Below are positions 10,331-22,523 of a DNA stretch of 64,000 nt, piece after piece (the first letter of the stretch is position 1; each line of letters starts with the position of its first letter). Made by a program: the position numbers and the translations under genes. Where the stretch lies: positions 30,854-94,853 of the forward strand of contig JAWPHD010010324.1 in NCBI GenBank assembly GCA_037043455.1, in the 5' to 3' direction. A model generated the notes under the pieces. That model had not been told where the DNA came from and did no database searches. It saw nothing but the letters and a program-made list of their open reading frames with translations. This stretch comes from Cyrtodaria siliqua. Taxonomy: Eukaryota > Mollusca > Bivalvia > Adapedonta > Hiatellidae.

Positions 10331-10517
10331 GTCTGAAAGAGAATATGTGCATGCAGAATCTTTATTACAAGCAATGACATTAAAACACTTTTTTCTAAGA
10401 TCTCTGTTACAGTAAGAGATATTAGAAAACACTTTTATTGAGTTCTGTTCATAGACTATCCGGTTTAGTGTTTACGATAGGTTTTATCGATAGTCTCCAT
10501 ATAGGTCACACTCTAAA

Positions 10518-11660
10518 TACCAGTATCTAGGCTTTGCTTTTTTCATATTTCATTTTGGTTTTCAGTTCACAGTAAAATCGACCATCACATATGGCCTAAC
10601 ATGTGCTCAAAATGATGTATTTAACATCATTACAATCATGGAGATTTAACTAGGGTGCTGATAAAACAGACTTAAAATGTCAAAGGTAAGTAACTTGGAT
10701 TATCCTTGTTATTGTTTCCTTTTGGTTACAAACAAACACAGTCACTGTTCAGCTGTAAGTTGTTTAAAAAAATCATATGAATCTATGGTCTGTTGAAGTT
10801 TGTATGTATTTCTTTGCTTGAAATTGAATGTATTTACATAGGCTGAGGATTTCGTTTTGTTTGCAGTCCAGTGGTTGCAATCAATGATTACTTGTTGCAT
10901 TTAGTTTACGGAAAATATATATTATATATTCTGTGATGAATTATAGAAATTTCCCAGTTTGAGAAAATCTATAACATATCCCTTCCTCTACTGTGCTATC
11001 TCGCCTAGTGTGCGGCACAGTAGCCAAATGTTATGAACTAAACGATAGACGTTACGATATTTCGTCGTCATGATATTACTCCGCGCTGTCGCCAAAGGAG
11101 TGACAGAAGAAGGAATACTTGTGTCTCGTGAGAAATATTCGTTCGATATAGAAACTCGTGCGAAAACGCACTCGTTTCTATATCGCAAGAATCATTCTCA
11201 CTCGGGAATTATTTCCCGTAACACTTCAACAATATTAATTAAACCCTATTTAATTCATTTTGTAATATTTTTTATATTTTCAGTGCATTTTCTGCCTTAA
11301 ATAAGATGCACGCCAAGATGTCCTGCATGTTCAAGAACAGAATTTATATGTCGGTTTTCCATTGTTTGTGGTTATTTATGACTAAACTTTGCTTTAGGTT
11401 GAGCTCAGCATTAATAACCTGCAACGGATGGCTTGACAATCAACTTGGAACCTCTTTTAAAAGGACAGGATGTACCATTAGCGAGGTGCAGTTATCTGTG
11501 GTTGGTGGATACAACAGTGGGGAAGAAGTGATGTACCAATCAATCAGTTATATGTATTCTGCACCTCTCATTGGGGTGGCTCTAAATAATCATGTTTTAA
11601 TGATTGTTTTCATTTGCATTTCAGTGGCTTTTTTAAATGAGTAATTGTTGAGAGCTCGCT
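10518..11660. other. Non-coding stretch with one hairpin
   Basis: No recognisable gene. Open frames here (for example 11306-11644 plus) lack motifs. A hairpin lies at 11119-11212. Confidence 0.5.
11119..11212. repeat. Hairpin with ~40-bp arms
   Basis: CGATATAGAAACTCGTGCG and CGCACTCGTTTCTATATCG face each other across AAAA; outer bases (CGTGAGAA with TTCTCACTCG) extend the stem imperfectly. Confidence 0.7.
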
Positions 11661-14575
11661 ATGAGGCAGTGCCTTATTCATATTAATAACCATAATTTTG
11701 ATGATAATTATCCTATTTGTAATGAATTAGACATGCCTATAACTATTCCGGAAGTAGAGGCAGCGATTAAGTCGCTACGCAAGAATAAAGCCGCCGCCGG
11801 CGACAATATATTGAACGAATACTTTACATCAACCTGTGATATATTGGCGGGGCATATAACTGATATTTTCAATGCGATTTTTGATTCTGGAGTTTTTCCA
11901 GAAGAGTGGACGAAAGGATATATGATAGCATTACATAAAAAGGGAAATAAAAATATCGCAAATAATTACAGAGGCATAACCTTGGTCAGTAGTATGGGCA
12001 AACTGTTTTCAAGCATCTTAAATAAACGTATCGATAAATGGTGTGACATAAAATATCCGATGCTCAGTTTGGATTTAGAAAAGGTAAATCTACAACAGAT
12101 GCTGTGTTTATATTACAAAACATCATTGAACAAATATTAAATGCTAAAGGTAGGCTTTATTGTGCATTCATAGACCTTAAACAGGCTTTTGACTCTATAA
12201 ATAGAAATGCACTCTGGTTAAAATTGTACAAATTAGGTATTAAATGGGAAATGCTTAGAATAATTCGATCGATGTATGATATTGTTAAAAGTTGTATCAA
12301 GCACTGTGGATCATTTTCTGATTTTTTTTTATATATCAGTCGGATTAAAGCAAGGGGAGATAATCTCGCCGATAATGTTTGCGCTTTTTCTAGAAGACCT
12401 AGAGATCTCTTAACACTCACCCTTCTCATAGGAGTAACACGACAACAACAATATGTTATAAATGTATATTTATTATTTATTGGTAAAAGCCATTGGACGA
12501 CCGACTGACTGACCTTATTAACATTAATTAATAACAAACACTTAACCTTCAACTTATAATACGATACATAAGGAACTGCACCTTTAAAATATAGCAGTCT
12601 CTCATCACAGACTTGCGCCAGTCTATTATTTTCACATGACATATGCAAACTGATCCCAGATCGCCAACGCGAACTATACAGTACATATAAAGCAAACGCA
12701 ATACTTCCCGACAACTGAATAAGCAAAGGAGATACGATTTTATATCTACTGTTTTAGCATACAATCTACCAAGTATTTTCCCTTATATAATACAATTTCC
12801 TTCGACGGAATTGCTTGATATCACTGGTGATAAATTAAAATTAAACTGTATTAAACAAATGTTATTATTTCTAAGATATAAAATGTAATCCCCACTGCAC
12901 CAGCTCCACCAATCACGTCGTACTTTAAACAGAGCACCATCAATGTGATACCGAGCCGTCCGCGAAAAACCCACGTATGGGAAACATGTATCCGATAACA
13001 TTTTTATTCAAGGTATCACTCAGGATAAGATCTCGGACTTGAATTTTAACTATCAAAAGTACAAACGTTTCAATAATCAATGGAACCAATACAGCTCGGA
13101 CAACATCAATATCCTGAAATGTCTTCAAGTCCATTATATGTAAGTTACTGCAACAGGATTTACTAAGAATCTAAAATTTTAACGTGTTAACTGGTCAGTC
13201 ATCCAACGCTGAATGGCAAAAACTGGCCCCCTATGAGAATCACTCACATCAAGAAAAATCAAGAGAAATCAATTATCGTCTAATTCGCTACTCTCAAACG
13301 ACAATAATGTCATTTATAATTATATACAAGTATTAAAAGCGGACTTTCATTTAATGATATATCTCTTAAGAGTTGTGTTCAACTATACAGGGTCAATTGC
13401 GCTTAACCAAGAGCTATGAATCTTCTATCAATAAATATAAAGAAATATGAGTTAAAACCTAAAACAGCTTTACAATTGTTTGATGCTTTTGTAGGTTCTA
13501 TTCTTAATTACGGCAGTCAAGTGTGGGGTTTTACTAAATCCAAGGAAATTGAAAGAATTCACTTAAAGTATTGTAAACAAGTTCTTGGTGTAAAATTATC
13601 GACAAGTAATGCAGGGGTATACGGGGAATTGGGCCGTTATCTGTTATATAGAAAGATAGTTATATATAAATAGACATGTTAGTATCATTGAATACTGGCT
13701 AAGAGCGGTCAATACTGATAACGTTATTATAAAACATGTGTATGAAAGTGCAAAAATCTGACTGTGAAAAGGGATTAAAAAATTGGGTGTCAAAAGTCAA
13801 GTCATTACTAAATAGCATGGCTTGACCCAAGCTCATTAAATGCAATACATTTTGTACCTATATACAAGATAATTATGTCCAAAACTGGTCAACCGACCTT
13901 GAAACGAATAGAGTGCTAACTCTCTACAAATCTGTTAAACATCATTTTGAATATGACAATTATCTAGATGTATTGCATATCAGGCGCGATCGCAGTGTGG
14001 TAACCAGATTACGCTTGTCCTCTCATAGTTTAAGGATCGAGACAGGGAGGTATTCTCGTGAAAGGTTAGAAAGACATGAACGGATATATCAAATATGTAA
14101 CACTAATGATAAACAGGACGAGTTCCATTTTGCGTTAGTATGTCCTGTTCATAATACAATCAGAAGTAAATATATAAAACGATATTATAGCCATAGGCCT
14201 AGTATGTTTAAATTCATTGCTCTCCTTCAGTCAACAAACAAAAAAGATGTTATCAATTTTAGCAAATACATCTCAGAAGCTTTCACTTTAAGACGTACCA
14301 TGATAAATAACTTATAATCTCGTTCATCCTCACTATAACACAATTTTTCTATTGTACCGTATTAGATATTGGATTTTGATTCCTATATATTTTTTTTTTC
14401 TCCATGATATATTTCCTTTTCTTCTTCTTTTTTCCCATATTAATGCATAAATTAATGAAGCTGTACTAATCTTGTTATTGTGGTCAAATTATATTTGTAA
14501 AATGTATGTTTATATGATGAAAAACTATGTAATAGTTAAAGTCAATAAAATTTCTTCTTCTTCTTCTTCTTCTTC
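11661..14575 (+). pseudogene. Non-LTR retrotransposon A (RT), broken
   Basis: This is reverse transcriptase of a LINE. In order: RT fingers (GYMIALHKKG, NNYRGITL, about 11910-12000), a frameshift near 12058, QFGFRKGKSTTDAVF, palm A AFIDLKQAFDSI (about 12164-12200), then VGLKQGEIISPIMF in another frame up to about 12408. The segment that should hold the catalytic YADD is absent: about 970 bp of unrelated sequence (12409-13378) replaces it. The thumb region resumes at 13379 (FNYTGSI, AGVYGELGRY), and a C-terminal Cys/His region (13913-14317) ends the ORF. A 3' UTR leads to AATAAAA and a (TTC)n tail at about 14550-14575. The 5' part with the endonuclease is missing. It cannot be active. Confidence 0.85.
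12409..13378. other. Unidentified sequence replacing LINE A palm
   Basis: It lies exactly where about 90 residues of LINE A, including the YADD box, are missing. I see no ORF with motifs and no clear terminal repeats. It could be an insertion accompanied by a deletion. Confidence 0.5.
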
Positions 14576-14637
14576 ATTAAAATGATAACGTTTACTCTGT
14601 TGTACTGTTTGTAAATATATGGCGTTATATTTGAACT

Positions 14638-15190
14638 GAATATGAACAGTAATATCGGTTGTGAATATGAAGAGTAATATCGGTGGTGAATATGAACAGT
14701 AATATCGGTAGGGAATATGAACATTAATATCGGTGGTGGTGAATATGAACAGTAATATCGGTGGTGAATATGAACACTAATATAAGTGGGGAATATGAAC
14801 AGTAATATCGGTTGTGAATATGAAGAGTAATATCGGTGGTGAATATGAACAGTAATATCGGTAGGGAATATGAACAGTAATATCGGTAGGGAATATGAAC
14901 AGTAATATCGGTGCTGAATATGAACAGTAATATTGGTGGTGAATATGAACATATCGGTGGTTAATATGAACAGTAATATCGGTGGTTAATATGAACAGTA
15001 ATATCGGTGGTGAATATGAACAGTAATATCGGTGGTGAATATGAACATTAATATCGGTGGTGGTGAATATGAACAGTAATATCGGTGGTGAATATGAACA
15101 CTAATATAAGTGGGGAATATGAACAGAAATATCGGTGGTGAATATGAACAGTGATATCGGTGGTGGTGAATATGAACAGTAATATTGTGT
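14638..15190. repeat. 25-bp minisatellite, about 22 copies
   Basis: The unit is GAATATGAACAGTAATATCG plus GTGGT. Variants such as CACTAATATAAGTGGGG (14773, 15098) and CATTAATATCGGTGGTGGTG (14723, 15045) recur about 322-325 bp apart, which indicates higher-order repeats. Translated reading on the minus strand is an artefact of the repeat. Confidence 0.9.
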
Positions 15191-16300
15191 TGGCTAGTCT
15201 TATCAGTCTAATGTAAAATGCTATAGCACGAAAAATTACCTATATTATTAGGAAACGTATTTCCCAATTTGTAATGGTTATCGTAGCTTTTCCATGTATG
15301 TAAAATCACATAATAAAGTGTTATTTATCAATTAAATAGAATGTATGCTAATCTGGCTTTTCATAAAGGCTGAACTTGTTTTCCGACAGTAAAGAAATTT
15401 GACACAACATTTGCATTGGTACAGGGATTTTGGTATAGATTTTTTGGAAAAACGGGTTTTGGGTATAGTCTTTTTGGTATAGGTTTTTGGTATAGTTATT
15501 AATTAATTCAGAATTTAAGGAGAGGAACTCTATAAGATTTTTCTTTCGTTCCAATCCTATTAATTATGTACTGTACCAATATATATATGTTGTAAAAATG
15601 TTGAAATAAAATATGTTTAAACCAATTAACTCAGAATACATAAATATATTATCTTGATGAAGCAACAACCATCCCAAAAGTAAGGCAAATTTAGCGCAGA
15701 AAAACGCCTACTGAATTTTGCATAATTTTGTAAAATTAAGAATCAGTAATAATAAACTTTATCAAGAAAGTAAAGTAGACATTTGGAAGATACAAACAAA
15801 AACGGGAGACAAAAGTAGCAGACTGGGTTTTAATGAGTCTGTTCTATTTCAGAAAGAAACACCCCCCAAGTCCACTAATATCGGAAAAATCTATATTATG
15901 TACGAGTTCTGTTAGTTTATAATTTGACAAAGTAACATATTATGGTCTATATTGCATTTATACTATCTTTAATTATTTATGTTGTATATGAAATTATATT
16001 TGTATATTAAAGTATTGTGTTGTGTGGCTACGTGACATGTCATTATATTGGTATATTTGAGTATTGTGTTCTGTGGCTACGTGACTTCTAAATTAATAAA
16101 CCTTCCTTAGTCTATTTTAAAACAATGATAAAAACATAAAGATGATGCTATATGGAATCATCTGATTTGCTTTCTATCTCTCCGTCCATACACTATAGCT
16201 TATAATTAAATACTATAGGGCCTTATTTATCACATGCAATTAACTCGGACTCGATGGTTGTTGTATAAATCACCTCATCTTCTAATGAGATTTCCGTCTC
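15191..16300. other. AT-rich stretch, no gene
   Basis: It contains a short imperfect GGTATAG/TTTTTGG repeat (15430-15500) and two TTGAGTATTGTGTT-like segments about 60 bp apart (16000-16085). Short open frames show no motifs. Confidence 0.5.
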
Positions 16301-16604
16301 AATTAATCTATTTCAATGACTTGCGGCTCACCCTCACGGGAGGCCATGTTGGCCATGTTTTTGTCTAGGTAAACGAGACAGAAACTGTTCGTGTAAAGCA
16401 AGGGTGTGTTTTATCGCCTAGTTTATTTTCTATTTATATTAATGATTTGGCATCTGATATTAAAGACCTAAATTGTGGTATTAATGTTGATAACGTAATG
16501 ATTTCCTTAATGCTTTACGCTGATGATATTATTTTAATTGCTGGTAATGAAACAGATATGCAAACATGGCCTCCGTGAGGGTGTGCCGCGAGAATAGATT
16601 AATT
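16301..16604. mobile_element. Inverted-repeat-bounded segment
   Basis: The ends read AATTAATCTATT..GCGGC.CACCCTCACGG and the complement, about 40 bp each with some mismatches (16301-16348, 16565-16604). A third, directly oriented copy of the TCACGG.GAGGCCATGT.GGCCATGTT part follows at 16607-16648. The segment encloses an RT fragment. Confidence 0.65.
16371..16560 (+). pseudogene. RT fragment with YADD box
   Basis: About 63 codons of a non-LTR reverse transcriptase. VKQGCVLSPSLFSIYINDL is followed by LMLYADDIILIAGNE, i.e. RT blocks B and C with the catalytic aspartates. Both ends are cut by the surrounding inverted repeats. It is a different lineage from the adjacent LINE B (KQGCVLSP against KQGETISP). 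Confidence 0.8.
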
Positions 16605-16642
16605 GTTCACGGAGGCCATGTCGGCCATGTTGGCGTCTAGGT

Positions 16643-17940
16643 TAAATGTTGTGTTCGGCACTGTGAAAACTATTCGGACTTCTTCGAGGTGACGGTTGGT
16701 CTGAAGCAAGGGGAGACAATTTCGCCGATTCTCTTCTCCCTCTTCATTGGAGATCTAGAACTATATTTGCAATCTAAACCCGACAGTGGACTTAATATTA
16801 AGGATGGCACCTTAATGCTTTTGTATTTTGCGGATGATATGGCTATTTTGAGCGAGACACCCGAGGATCTACAATGTAGTCTAAATAAGTTACATGATTA
16901 CTGCTGCAAATGGGGTCTGGAAGTAAATACAGGCAAAACTAAGATCGTTGTTTTTTGACGGAGAGGTGGAATTTTAGCCGATGAGAAATGGACTTATTCG
17001 GGGGATCAGTTGAAAACTGTAAATGATTTTAATTATTTAGGCGTTGTATTTAACTATACAGGATCCATTATATTAAACCAACAAAAACTTTCTGGAAAAG
17101 GATTAAAAGCCATGGGAGAACTTTTGCATAATATAACAAAGTATGACTTCACTCCTAAAACACTATGCCAACTGTTTGATTCCTTTGTAACATCAATTCT
17201 AAATTACCCATGTGAAGTATGGGGGAACACCAAATCAAAACAGTTGGAGAGAATACACTTAAAGTTTTGCAAAAAGGTGCTAAATGTGAAACTATCAACC
17301 AGCAACGCAGGTGTTTATGGCGAATTGGCTAGATACCCGTTATATATATATATATTTTGTAGGATTATACAATTTTGGTTTAAATTGTTATATACCAACA
17401 ATTGTGTTTTAAAACTGCGTATGCCGTTTCACTAAGTGATTATCTAACAAATAAAATAAATTGGACCGTTAATGTTAAGTCTTTGCTGTATAGTCACGGG
17501 TATGGATATGCATGGGAGAATCCAGCGAGTGTAAACCCGAAATACTTTAAAGAATTAAAAGTACGGCTCATAGACAATTTTATTCAGAAATGGAAATCGG
17601 ATATTGCTGAAAATAATGTTTTACTATTTTATAAAAACGTGAAAGTAAACTTCGTTTATGTAACATATTTAGATATTTCTAAATACCGAAAATATCGAAG
17701 TGTCATAACACAACTACGCCTCTCATTACACAGGCTGAGAATTGAGACAGGAAGATATGGACCCAATAGAATTGAGAGAAACGAAAGAAAGTGTCAGTTT
17801 TGTACCTCTGGTGATATTGAAGACGAGTATCATTTTGTTTTAATTTGTAATAAATATAATGACTTACGAAAACGATATGTGCAACGTTATTTTAGAAGGA
17901 ATCCAAAAAACTAGTAAATAATTTGTCACATTATATATTT
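16643..17940 (+). pseudogene. Non-LTR retrotransposon B (RT), 5'-truncated
   Basis: Same lineage as LINE A: VGLKQGETISPILFSLF (about 16698), LLYFADDMAIL with intact aspartates (about 16819-16850), VNTGKTKIVVF, NYLGVVFNYTGS, AGVYGELARYPLY, then a C-terminal region with a Cys-x2-Cys...His pattern (CQFCTSGDIEDEYHF) ending at 17914. An in-frame TGA at 16956-16958 replaces a codon expected to be Arg (CGA to TGA, as CpG decay would give), and one frame change lies near 17400. No endonuclease part remains. The frame after the last stop still matches the family (FTAFKLRN) to about 17960. Confidence 0.85.
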
Positions 17941-18314
17941 ACTGCTTTTAAATTAAGAAATAACACGGTCCAAAATTAAAGAAGGACCGTCCTCTGTGTA
18001 CTTTTGTTTACCTATTTGTGTAAATTGTATATTTGCATTGTTTATTATTTTTCTGACTAGATTTATATATTGCAAACATGTTGTAGACGAGAACATTCAT
18101 AGTTTAAGTCTGAATACAAGTTTGTTCTGTTCTGTTCTGTTAAACCAGACAGAAACTGTTCGTATATTATTTCAAATATTACGTTTATGTTTTGTTAGAC
18201 ATCACAACTATAAGGGTAAGAAAAATCTGCTATTAAGGGATTTATATATACATATTTATTTACTAACTGTATATATATTTATTAATTGTTGATAAATAAA
18301 ATGTTCGTCTAAAT

Positions 18315-19968
18315 ATAAAAAAATCATTGAACAAAATAGATCGAAAAATTTACCAGTCGGTTAAAAATATATACAGTAGTGCAACATCGTGTGTACGCAT
18401 AAACAACAAGTTAACAGAATGGTTTGACTGTAGAACTGGGGTTAAACAGGGAGATAATTTATCACCAACGCTGTTCGCGATATTCGCCAATGACCTTGTG
18501 AATGAAATACATGACCTTGACCTTGGTGTCGGTATTGATGACACTAAGGTGTCCAGACTCCTTTACGCGGATGACATTGCGCTAGTTGCTTCTTCAGAGG
18601 ATGACCTTGATGTACTTCACGCTTGGTGTAAACGATGGAGAGTTCTGATAAATACGGACAAATCAAAATGTATGCATTTTCGCAAGGGCCGGACAATACA
18701 GAGTGACCGTGCTTTTAAAATAGGCAACAACATACTTGAGACTGTATCACAGTATAAATACCTCGGTGTGACATTTCAATACAAAGGTGACTTTAGTTAT
18801 CACTGTGAAGCTCTGTCCAAAGGTGCCGGTCGGGCTCTTGGTAAGATCATTTCTAAGATACATAACTACAAAGAGTTCGGATTTAATTCATTTCAAAAAC
18901 TTTATGATTCATGTATCACCCCTATTCTTGATTACTGCGCGTCAATATCGGGATACAAACATTATCAGTCAATAGACAACGTACAACACCGTGCAATGCG
19001 ATATTTCCTCGGGGTACATCGTTTCGCGCCTACTCTTGCATTGATTGGGAATACAGGATGGCTGCCGAGTATTTACCGACGATGGATTGCGATGATCCGT
19101 TATTGGAACAGATTGATTTTACTAGATAACAATAGACTTACAAAACGAGTGTTTAATGCGGATTACAGACTTTGTCATAATAATTGGTGCAGCGACGTTC
19201 AGACTGTTTTATTAAACTGGGGCTTACCGATAACTTCACAAATAAGACAATCATTAACCTACATCATGCGAGGAGCCGAATCTTTAATTATTATTCCGAT
19301 ATATGGAAGGTCGATATTTCGGGAGTGGCTAAGCTAAGGACATATGCAACTTATAAAGACAATTTTAAAGTCGAAAGCTATGTACAATTAAACCTCAAGA
19401 AACACGAGCGGGCCATACTAGCTCAGTTTAGATGCGGTATCTTACCGATCAGGATAGAAACAGGACGATATGTCGGTGAACAACTAGAGCAACGAACATG
19501 CCGTTTTTGTGATAGAAACGATGTTGAAAATGAAATTCATTTTCACTTGAACTGTGATTTTTATTATAACATTAGGCAAAGTGTCTTCCATGAACAATTT
19601 GATGATCCCGAATTTACTAATGTATCATCTGTTAATAAATTATCATTTTTAATGCACAATTATCCAAGAAAACTTGCAAAATATTTGGTTAGAGCTTACC
19701 TTAAAAGAAAGACTACAATCTACAATAGATAACATGTATTTCAAATCAATACTGGTTATATTTATTTAAATCATTTAAATGTTTAACTTATGTCTTTCAT
19801 GCGATCATGTGATTTTTATAATACATATATGTTTAGGTGACTTATAGGCCCATGGGGCCGGGTGTATTATCCATATATTACTATGTTTCAAAGATTTGTA
19901 TATATCTGTTATGTATATGCACATGTCACGTTAATGAAATATTTACTTACTTACTTACTTACTTATAA
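18315..19968 (+). pseudogene. Non-LTR retrotransposon C (RT), one frameshift
   Basis: Well-preserved reverse transcriptase, truncated at its 5' side just after palm A. It reads VKQGDNLSPTLFAIF (about 18438), SRLLYADDIALVASS (about 18552) with both catalytic aspartates, YKYLGVTFQYKG, LDYCASISGY and TGWLPS. A single frameshift near 19225 separates the RT from the C-terminal zinc region (CRFCDRNDVENEIHFHLNC, about 19498-19554), ending at 19732. A 3' UTR ends in (TTAC)n at about 19944-19968. It differs in sequence from A and B and is the youngest-looking LINE here. Confidence 0.88.
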
Positions 19969-21080
19969 TTGTGCTGTAATTAATCATGCTTGGACATTTT
20001 CGGGTAGAACACGCCATTCTTGTCAAAACAATTGTCGAGCAGGTGTGAAAAAGCAGACATTTTTATTTTATTACCCCTATATCCGCTCTGGCGGGAATAA
20101 ATGATCAATTAAAAGTAATAAAAGTGATATTTAGCTAGGTTTAAGCAATGCGTTTGACCACTTACCCTTTTTTATAACTTCTAGATGTGTTTTATAAGTG
20201 TTCTTGAACCTTAAAGATTATAATAGCGTAAATGAGTATCCATTCCCTTCCATAGTAAAGTGAGAATGTTGACAACCTGTTAAAAACTCACACCTGATTA
20301 GAATTCTGGGAAACTTACTTTATGTGCAATAATATCGTCTCCTATAATTCTTTTAGAATGGTGTTTAATATTCATGTTTTATGTATGTCTGCTATTAGAC
20401 ATCAACAAGGAAATAGGGGGGTTGAATATCTTCTAAGAAACATTTCTTCAGCTAACCCAAACCCTAACCCTACTAACAAAGGGTCAAAGGTCAACATTAT
20501 TTTTACCCCTTGCAATTTTATACCCTGTCTACTTTTACTTCTGAAATTTATACCAAAAACTGTCAAAAACATGATGAGCTGCATTTTCAAATATCAACAA
20601 CATGTCCAGAATACAGTTACAGCCAAAACATAACAGGAGACTGAAGTAAAAAAATGTTTTTAAATAAAACAAAAGATTAGCACTCTTTAATACAGAATTA
20701 CTTTCGATTGCACCAGTCTGCTTTAGCGTAATTAAACCTAAAGGGGTACTTTACTTTACAGTCGCAATGATTGAGTTCGAATACCCTAGAGGATCAGTAA
20801 ACAATAATACTATCGATTTGTATTCGGGAGACCTTTTAAAGACGCCATACTGGACTAAACGAACAAATATGAGTTTAACTTTGTTATGACATGGTTCAAC
20901 CTTGATATTGCTAAAAATGAAATTTGTAATTGTAGAATTCTTCCGTGGAATCTGTAGTGTGCAATCTAGTAAACAATATAAGACTATACAATGTGAGCTA
21001 CAAAACACTACGACTCTTCATCTTCACAAAATCCCACTTGGAGCTCGACTTTTAAAGTGAGAAAGTCTCGATTCTTACGG
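19969..21080. other. No recognisable gene
   Basis: AT-rich sequence. It includes a short AACCCAAACCCTAACCCTA stretch (about 20454-20472), too short to call a telomeric array. Confidence 0.5.
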
Positions 21081-21142
21081 AAAGCGGGAAGTATCCACTA
21101 CTGGTTCTAACCAGGAAAAATGGGGTGATCTGTCTCTACCAC
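21081..21142 (-). repeat. Dispersed repeat, GTAGAACCAGTACT family
   Basis: Reverse orientation: GGGAAGTATCCACTACTGG and GGGGTGATCTGTCTCTACCA match the complement of the copy at 26471-26605. Confidence 0.55.
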
Positions 21143-21237
21143 AAACATATTCGACCGTCATACATAGTCTCATATTTGCTAAAAGGGCCGTGATACACCA
21201 TTCAAACAAACAAACAAACAAACATATCACAACTTAC

Positions 21238-21685
21238 TTGAGAGTTTGCCAAGGTTGTATGACATTATGGTTAACGACTTGAACATGTCATCATCAGGTT
21301 CGTCTCTCACCACGAGGTCTCCAAGACCTGTCACCATTGGCAACCCCAGGTACTGCGCCAGCCGTCCGGCGGCTATGATCGTGCTTGAACAAGCCGGACC
21401 GATTATCGCCTGTACCTGGTTGTTATAGTAGAGTTCGGACAGATGACCGATCGCTTTTTCTTTCGGACAGTATCCCGTGTAAGTGTGGTAAATCGGTTCA
21501 AATGTTATACCGTACTCATTCCTGGCTTTTTCGAATCCGAGCTCTATGGCGGGAGCGGTTCGTCTGAGATCAAACGGTTCCGGTGCTTCTGTCATAAGCA
21601 GAACGCCCACCTTCACCGTGACTTGGAACGAACTTGAAATAAGCATACACAGTAATATACAACCCCCAACGATGCCTTGTAACAT
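21238..21685 (-). CDS. ANF-receptor / receptor guanylate cyclase, exon 1 (copy 1)
   Basis: First coding exon (448 bp) of a single-pass receptor with a natriuretic-peptide-receptor type ligand-binding domain. The start at 21685 is chosen because it aligns with the only start of copy 2; it opens a hydrophobic signal peptide (about residues 1-20, CILLCMLISSSF). The mature part begins VTVKVGVLLMTE and carries AIIGPACSSTIIAAGRLA and LGLPMVTGLGDL, the conserved first lobe of ANF_receptor folds. The exon ends TCA-A followed by a consensus GTAAGT donor, phase 1. It is about 85% identical to the exon at 35645-36092. Later exons, which should lie at lower coordinates, were not recognised, so this may be an orphan or the start of a gene with long introns. 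Whether kinase and cyclase domains follow is unknown. Confidence 0.75.
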
Positions 21686-21799
21686 CTTTCCGATGTATAT
21701 TAATAATAAAACTGTCAATTACACTTATTAAACTGTCAACTCAACCATCAATGGCAGTTATGAAATTGACAAATATCTCCGGCAGTATTTAATATCACT

Positions 21800-21920
21800 A
21801 TAATGCCGGAAACCAGCCTATCACAATACTGCATACAAACTGGTTCCTAGCTCCAGACAGTATCCGATAATGCGGGAAAACAACCTATCACAGTAATGCA
21901 TACAAACTGGTTCCTTCTTG
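21800..21920. repeat. ~72-bp tandem duplication
   Basis: ATGCATACAAACTGGTTCCT and the preceding CCTATCACA block occur twice in a row with minor changes. Confidence 0.75.
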
Positions 21921-22523
21921 TATTGAACTAATATACACTTCTCTACAGAAAACTACTAATCTAGTTATTCTTTCCCAAAGAAACCAATGTTAAAATGTCA
22001 AATAAAAGTTATAACTTCCTGCAACTTTGAATAAAGTGATATCATACACCATGGTAACGTAGCAAAATCCCTCTCCGTCTGAAAATTCATCAGAACAAAT
22101 GGGGTCATAAATCGCCTGAGATGTATTGTTTATTAAACAGGTTTATGTATAACTGCTCACAACGCGTAAGAAGATAATCGAATTTTGGATTAGTCTCATT
22201 TAATTTAAAATTCATTAAAATCCATAAATGCACTTCTTATAAATACAAGAAAACAGATATAGGTTATTACTGTCACATTTAGCCTAAATTGGGCATTTAT
22301 ATTAATTCCAAGTATACAAAGAAACTGATGGTTTTTTTTGTTAAATTAATTTTTATTTCTTAGAACTATCAGACTGAGCTGGTTCTCACGCCGTCGAAAG
22401 TACGGCGATTGCCGTCGACAGTTCGGCGTAAATAACGTCCGTCGTTATTGGTATACAGCTGTTATTGCTGTTATTGCTGTACTGATATTATCATTACGCT
22501 ATCCACAATATTCATGTTATTTC
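21921..22523. other. No recognisable gene
   Basis: Sequence upstream of the receptor exon (transcription runs leftwards). I see no TATA box or promoter element that I can defend. Confidence 0.4.

Larger units (their letters stand above)
9585..10517. mobile_element. 933-bp element with 78-bp perfect TIRs
   Basis: Bases 9585-9662 and 10440-10517 are perfect reverse complements over 78 bp, starting TTTAGAGTGTGACC. Perfect identity implies a recent element or gene conversion. The interior has no ORF with transposase motifs and holds two of the 26-bp sites (9793, 10012), A-rich simple sequence (about 10140-10205) and a local duplication (10210-10330). A decayed relative of the TIR occurs at 35094-35155. 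Confidence 0.85.

Noticed and set aside
11306..11644. 112-codon plus-strand ORF as a host gene
   Set aside because: No motif, no splice context, composition like neighbouring non-coding DNA.
12157..12726. 189-codon ORF on the minus strand
   Set aside because: Runs antisense to LINE A reverse transcriptase and into its unknown insert; no motif.
14542..14952. Repetitive Tyr/Ser/Ile-rich protein on the minus strand
   Set aside because: It is a translation of the 25-bp minisatellite, whose period is not a multiple of three.
20454..20472. Interstitial telomere repeat (CCCTAA)
   Set aside because: Only about two imperfect units; similar C-rich runs at 7577 are also too short.
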